Assembly: GCA_021234155.1 (NCBI GenBank)
Contig: JAJEKV010000036.1
Location: 10,803,426 to 10,867,425 of the forward strand
Source of the DNA: Isoetes taiwanensis
Lineage: Eukaryota > Streptophyta > Lycopodiopsida > Isoetales > Isoetaceae
Direction: 5' to 3'
DNA length: 64,000 bases
Every line of letters starts with the position of its first letter. Positions within the stretch are counted from its first letter, which is position 1. The notes beneath the pieces are model-generated. The model saw only the letters and a program-made list of their open reading frames with translations, made no database searches and was not told the origin of the DNA. A program made the translations under genes and the position numbers. Of the stretch, positions 56,935 through 64,000 are shown one piece after another.

Positions 56935-58833
56935 CCTTCGAAATGATTGCTTATGTGTTTGTGTCACACAGCAATTTTTTCTTTTGGAAACTAGTATTCC
57001 CTTAAATCGGGGCACTCTATTTCTATTGTAGATCTTTCTTCACATTATTTATTTACTCTGGTCCTCCTTAACTGTGAAGATAAAGTCATCTCTGCCTCCA
57101 TTGGACCTTTTGGGCTGAGGCTCTCTTTTTCTTTAAGAATGTTCCTTTCTTTTTTGAGATTGAACACATTTGTGGTCATAATACTTCATGAGCTGCTAAA
57201 TGTTGGATCTTTAAAAGCCAGGTCTTATTGTTTTGGAAGAGTCCTTAGAACTTATTATAGAGAGTCTAAATGAGCTTATCCTCCAGATTTAAGTTCTATT
57301 CCTGGTTTTGTCTAATTTAATTAATGTTGAAGAGGATGACACTCTATCAGGTCTCATAAACCCTATGGATCTTTAGTAGACATTTGTAATTCTTGCTTTC
57401 ACTTGATCAAAAGCTCATGCCGCAAATCGATCAAAATCGCATGCCCCAATTCAGCAGGCTTTAAACCCATTCCATGCATCATGCAAGAAAACCCCCAGAC
57501 TTAAGGACAACCTGGCAGGCTTCACATTACAACTGATCTTGCACGATGTGACAAGCCTTGCGTTGCTTGCAGAGAGAGCTGTTCACTTGATATGCTTGCT
57601 GAATCTATAAATATTCCTCCACAATTCAAGTTTGATCAGACATTGCTTGCCACAGAGAAGCGTAACTCAAATCATTGGGTTAGATTTTGCTTCTTATGGT
57701 ACAGGTTAGAACTTGGGTGAATAGTAAAGAAGCGGCATCAACAACAATTTCCAGCCTATCCAAAGGGTTTACCCACTGTCACTAATTTGATGATCATAGA
57801 GTATAGATGCATGCTACACTTTAGCAGGTTTCAACTCTTCTATAAACTCACCAATGTTAGAACCACCAACTGCCAGATTTCAAAATCCAAGCTCACCAGC
57901 TACATGGCTGTGCATCCTCAACAGGATTTGTGAACTTAAGCGCTGTTCTAATAAGGATTTGTGAATAAGGATTTGTGTCCTTATTGATACCTTTCCCTTT
58001 ATATGGTTTGAGAGGACACCAAGCAAGAAGAGATGCTGGAAATTGCACAAAAGTATGTTTAACGTCACCAGAGACAGTTACTCCAGGGTTTATCTTAACC
58101 TTCAGACAAATCCCATTGCACGTCCAAGTGATATCAAAACTCTTAATTCATTACAAGCACACTACCTTCAGCTGTAGCTCTATATCCAATCCTGACTAAT
58201 TATCACTGGCTCTGGCAGGTTGGGCAATCAAGAACGTCTAGGTCATGTGTGCAGCTTGGACAACAAACCAAAGCAATAGAAAATATCTTCCTCATTCAAA
58301 AAACAAATGAAATAATTTCAAGGAAATGTCCAATGAAATTAAACCCTGGACCTCAAAACCTGCTGTAGCCAATCAACCTTCAAAAGCATTCAACATGTTT
58401 CCACGCTCTTAACTGCCTTACTGTTCTCTTTTCCTTAAAGACCCATGGTAGAGTAGATGCTATCACAAAGCATGACCAGCTACAAACCCCGTTTGGGCAA
58501 GATTCCAGGAATATTTTACAAATATACCACAAAATCTTCTCCAGATATACCACAGACTATTCTCCCGTATCACATTTCAGCCGTCAAATCCAAGAATTAC
58601 TCGGCCCAATAAAAAAAACTGAAAAGTAGATAGATTAACCAGAAAGGAAAATAAAGGCAAGAAATCAGTATGGCCAATTCTCAGTTTTGTTAGTTCCACA
58701 TTTCTGGATTTAGTTTTTGTTTCCCAGCCTGTGCTACATAACAATGTGAAATATATACCATGATGGTGGAATGTAAACAAGGCAAAAGAAACAAAATCAC
58801 TGAATAAATCCACTCCATACATACCATAAGTAT
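56935..58833. other. Gene-free stretch
   Basis: No supported gene. The last few hundred bases before 58834 are probably the 3' untranslated region of IMP dehydrogenase. Confidence 0.5.
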
Positions 58834-61313
<2,480 letters not shown>

Positions 61314-61740
61314 ATCTGTATCTATATATGTGCCAGTTTTGGTCTTCTTTTTTGAGCCGTCCAAAACCTCAGCTTGGAAAAGCCTTTAATTTCTTACGGT
61401 CCACAGACTTTTAGGGTTCGATAAGCCGCGAAAATGATTTCCCGTGTTCTAACTTGAAGCTTTTCTTGAACATTATGTTCTATGTTTTATACGAATTTGG
61501 ATACTGCAAATCATGCACGATTTAGGTACATTGTAATTTGATTAATATAGTTCACCGGGACATCCGATATTGGATCATATTGGATCGATACAGAGAAGAT
61601 TATCATATTGGATCGATACAGAGAAGATTAGTGTGGCCCTTGCATAAGGATGACACGCATAAATCTAGAATTGAATCCATGAAGTTTGAAGCTTGCATTC
61701 GTTATTTGAATATAATTAGTGTTTTTAAGCGATTGCATAC
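61314..61740. promoter_or_regulatory. IMPDH upstream region
   Basis: An in-frame stop lies just upstream of the IMPDH start at about 61387, so no further N-terminal extension is possible without another exon. An 18-bp direct duplication around TTGGATCGATACAGAGAAGATTA lies near 61580-61630. No decisive promoter motif. Confidence 0.45.
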
Positions 61741-62070
61741 TCGGACAGCGATGATTCAATTAGTGAGATTTCAGATGAAAATGACAATGAGTATGACATT
61801 CATGACGTTGTGGGCTGCAGCACATCCTCCTCATCGGAGGAGGAAACGGAGGAAAATATTACCAATGTTGGCAGTCCAAGTGCCCATATTACCTCGAGTA
61901 TGACTCCCAACCAAGATCCCTAGCAACTTGCACAGGAATTGGCCGCTTTTTACCCAGACCCAGTGCAATGGCTTCGTGCTAGGTCTGGGAATGGTTACGC
62001 ATTCAACCAGTCTGCATATGGGTTGATGAGGTTGTGCTTAATGCAACACTATGTTCCCATGCCATCAGAA
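61741..62070 (+). pseudogene. Acidic Ser/Glu-rich coding fragment with a splice donor
   Basis: The plus-strand frame reads SDSDDSISEISDENDNEYD, then a serine/glutamate run. There is one in-frame TAG near 61920, then it continues QELAAFYPDPVQWLRARSGN to PMPSE and a GTAAGT donor near 62069. The coding look and the donor suggest an exon of a gene now interrupted by one stop. The family is not recognised. The next exon is not found, and the MULE remnant follows on the other strand. Confidence 0.4.
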
Positions 62071-62285
62071 GTAAGTGCTGCTGATCCCCACGTGCCCTTG
62101 AAAATTGTTCTTCCATGGAGCAATTATTGTTTTGGCTTTCTCATAATTCATAGTCAATATTACGATAATTAACTCACGATATTATTTTCTACGGTTCAAT
62201 ATGACAACCTTTTTTTCCCAAATAATATCTCGATTTCCTTTCCAAAAATATTTCAATCCTTCAACTTTATCACGTAGTACCTCAT
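62071..62285. other. Short gene-free interval
   Basis: AT-rich interval between the acidic fragment and the MULE remnant. Nothing recognised. Confidence 0.4.
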
Positions 62286-63560
62286 AGGAGGCGAATGAAT
62301 AAGTGATTGAGCACCTGCATGCTTCGTTGGATATGAGCGTGTACTATAACGTCCAAACTCAGCTGAAGAGAAGACAAGTGGTAAGACTGTGTCATCCCAC
62401 AAACAGACATATTATATGTGGTATACATACCAAGACTCCATCTTTCTAGGCAGCGAGTCAAGATTGTGCCTCCAGCTGGCAGAGTCTCATCTGGAAAGCC
62501 TAAGAGATGAGACGCGAGTGTGTACATCCTTATATTAACTTTGCATTGCAAGGTTTGGATCTTCAATACCCTCCAGTGAAACTCCATGTAGTTTGTGGTG
62601 TCAATGTTTGCGTGGTTGAACATTCATTTATGTCTTTGCCATTTACCATCCCATGTTGCCCCATTGAGCCAGTTATTATTCAAGTACCTACATCGTATTA
62701 CACCCTAGTTGCAAATGCCCGATTCACACAATTAATACTTGTCGTGCACTCACCCTTGTATGACTTGGTTATGTTCGTAATTCTGTTGAAATTCTGCCAA
62801 ACGAAGATGGTACGCTTGGGACAAAGGCTCGGTCATCAAATTTGATAGCTTCAACGCCACATCTCTCTTTAGCACCTCCTCGCTCAGATGTGGCAGTAGA
62901 TATCTTTGCCATGCATGCTTCGCATGGAGCCAACATGCAAGAACATTGCCTGCAACCTGCTTTTACAAGCACGAGTGTCGTTTTCATCTAGAGACACAAA
63001 AAAAAAAACACTTCCATTATACCTGCTCACCATCTTCCCAGCAATATTGGTCCGCTTCGACGACCTCAGTGATGGCACGTCTCTCACAACCGTCCATGTC
63101 GATCGTGATTGACCTCAGCCTAATTGTACCCATGCATTCAAAGACAAGTCGGATCGCTATCTTCAAGGCATGACGCCGGTGCCCCTCGTCGGCCTCTACG
63201 CTGCAGAGCATGTAGAACACTGGGAACCCCACTCCCCCAGTGATGGGTCAATTGCTCCGTACAATGGAAACTTCCATAAGTTTGTGCCAAACGTAGAATC
63301 CATGGCCCAACCACCACCACCGCTCCACCTTATAGCAGCCTCCAACGTCTTATCATCTTGGATGACTAAGATCCATGGATGCATCATCGGGTCCAGGGCA
63401 TTAGGCTTCCATGTCTGGTGGAAAATTACCTTTCCAGATGCTTTCCAATCGTCTATGCCATTCTCAAGACCCTGCCAGACGACAGAGGGACTGAGATACA
63501 TGCAACACATGAGAATGCGGTAGTGCGATTGCCCATCTCCTCTTGCTGTGTGCAAGCACC
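62286..63560 (-). pseudogene. MULE-type transposase remnant (ZSWIM-like)
   Basis: Minus-strand pieces in several frames line up as one protein. WAMDSTFGTNLWKFPLYGAI holds the first catalytic Asp, and FPVFYMLCSVEADEGHRRHA follows. TIDMDGCERRAITEVV holds the second acidic site. VLACWLHAKHAWQRYLLPHL is the C-W-x-H-x-x-x-A-W block usual in this family. NHANIDTTNYMEFHWRVLKI is the later TTN-x-x-E-x-x-W-R-x-LK block. Frame breaks lie near 63235 (G-run), 63015 and 62640. The C-terminal SWIM zinc motif is not seen. It once carried out cut-and-paste transposition. Confidence 0.75.
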
Positions 63561-64000
63561 TGATCGCAGGAGACTACTTCCTTGCAAGCCGTCACCCCAT
63601 GTTGTACAATGAGTTATATCCCAATCGACAATTCATTCCACCCATGCCTCCACGGCCGCCTACACCAGCAAGCGACGCGAATGTTCTAATACCGCTGCTA
63701 CATGAATGGGATGCATTGCTCATGGCTGAACACCAAACAGTACAAGTGAGTTTGCACAATGCAGGTGGTCTTGTTCTAGCAGAGGTGTGTGAAATGGTGA
63801 CAAAGGTCCGCAGACAGATCCGATATCACAGAGATGCAGCTGGCCCCCCCATGCAAATATTCCATGGCGGATACGACAGACAACAACAACATGCTCGCGC
63901 AGGAGTTCACACGTGGCGTGCATCACATGTTGCAGCGAGGGGTGGAAGGGCAAGGAGTCGCACAGAGCTCTAATAGGACATCCTTAATTAGGTCCATTAA
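63561..64000. other. Right edge, possibly the 5' part of the MULE remnant
   Basis: A plus-strand frame (63548-63973) is open but has no recognised motif, and I regard it as a probable shadow of the minus-strand transposase upstream region. Nothing more can be supported. Confidence 0.35.

Noticed and set aside
61314-61364. IMPDH starting at 61364
   Set aside because: That codon is TTG and an in-frame stop lies just upstream. The first ATG is at 61311-61313.
63548-63973. Plus-strand 141-residue gene at the right edge
   Set aside because: No motif, odd composition, and it overlaps the expected upstream region of the minus-strand MULE transposase.

Overview
This window is nuclear DNA of a land plant, most likely a seed-free plant. 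A fern is my best guess, but that rests on the general look of the LINE and MULE families from memory and cannot be proved here. Supporting signs are spliced genes with GT-AG introns, a plant-type IMP dehydrogenase, ribosomal protein eL29, initiator-Met-tRNA primer sites beside LTRs, and plant cell-cycle promoter motifs. Three genes look like ordinary host genes, all on the minus strand: a conserved acidic/lysine-rich protein (25136-26928), eL29 (42948-43232) and IMP dehydrogenase (58834-61313). Most of the rest is mobile-element debris.

Region 1 (1-10550) is the unusual part. It is a roughly 5.5-kb unit present twice in direct orientation (copy A 1-3957, truncated; copy B about 5460-9437). 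Copy B continues into a complete leader gene and promoter up to 10520. Read on the minus strand, the unit encodes (i) a protein with an N-terminal BAH chromatin-reader domain, (ii) an unrecognised roughly 480-residue acidic protein ending in a KKRK basic motif, and (iii) a divergent histone H3 that most resembles centromeric CENH3, with a glutamine/aspartate-rich tail and an arginine-rich insertion in loop 1. Each gene is followed by an array built on one 14-bp palindrome, ACCGTGGCTACGGT or its reverse complement, spaced about 58-62 bp. The three arrays use different spacers around the same palindrome. Upstream of the BAH gene are two E2F-like sites and an MSA-like mitotic element. I interpret this as an undescribed multigene chromatin cassette, either a selfish element or a rapidly evolving host cluster. 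The genes carry frameshifts that often differ between copies and sit at CG or CAG/CTG sites, so some breaks may be consensus errors.

Region 2 (10549-22650) is a large decayed Ty3/Gypsy element on the minus strand. It has a truncated 3' LTR (10549-11739), an integrase C-terminus (12964-13296), a primer-binding site (19521-19533) and a 5' LTR (19534-22635). The 5' LTR is split by a 1599-bp rearranged Ty1/Copia insertion flanked by the 5-bp duplication ACCGG.

Region 3 (22650-42950) holds a pogo-type DDE transposase remnant, the acidic host gene, a GC-rich decayed LINE, and a second pogo-type remnant. That remnant is interrupted by a 6.0-kb Ty3/Gypsy element (35041-41061) with recognisable gag, reverse transcriptase, RNase H, integrase and chromodomain-like segments. 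Region 4 (42950-58800) holds eL29, long gene-free stretches with small tandem repeats, and three LINE fragments, one with a long open reverse-transcriptase frame (55262-56934). Region 5 (58830-64000) holds IMP dehydrogenase, an acidic ORF with a splice donor, and a decayed MULE-type transposase running to the window edge.
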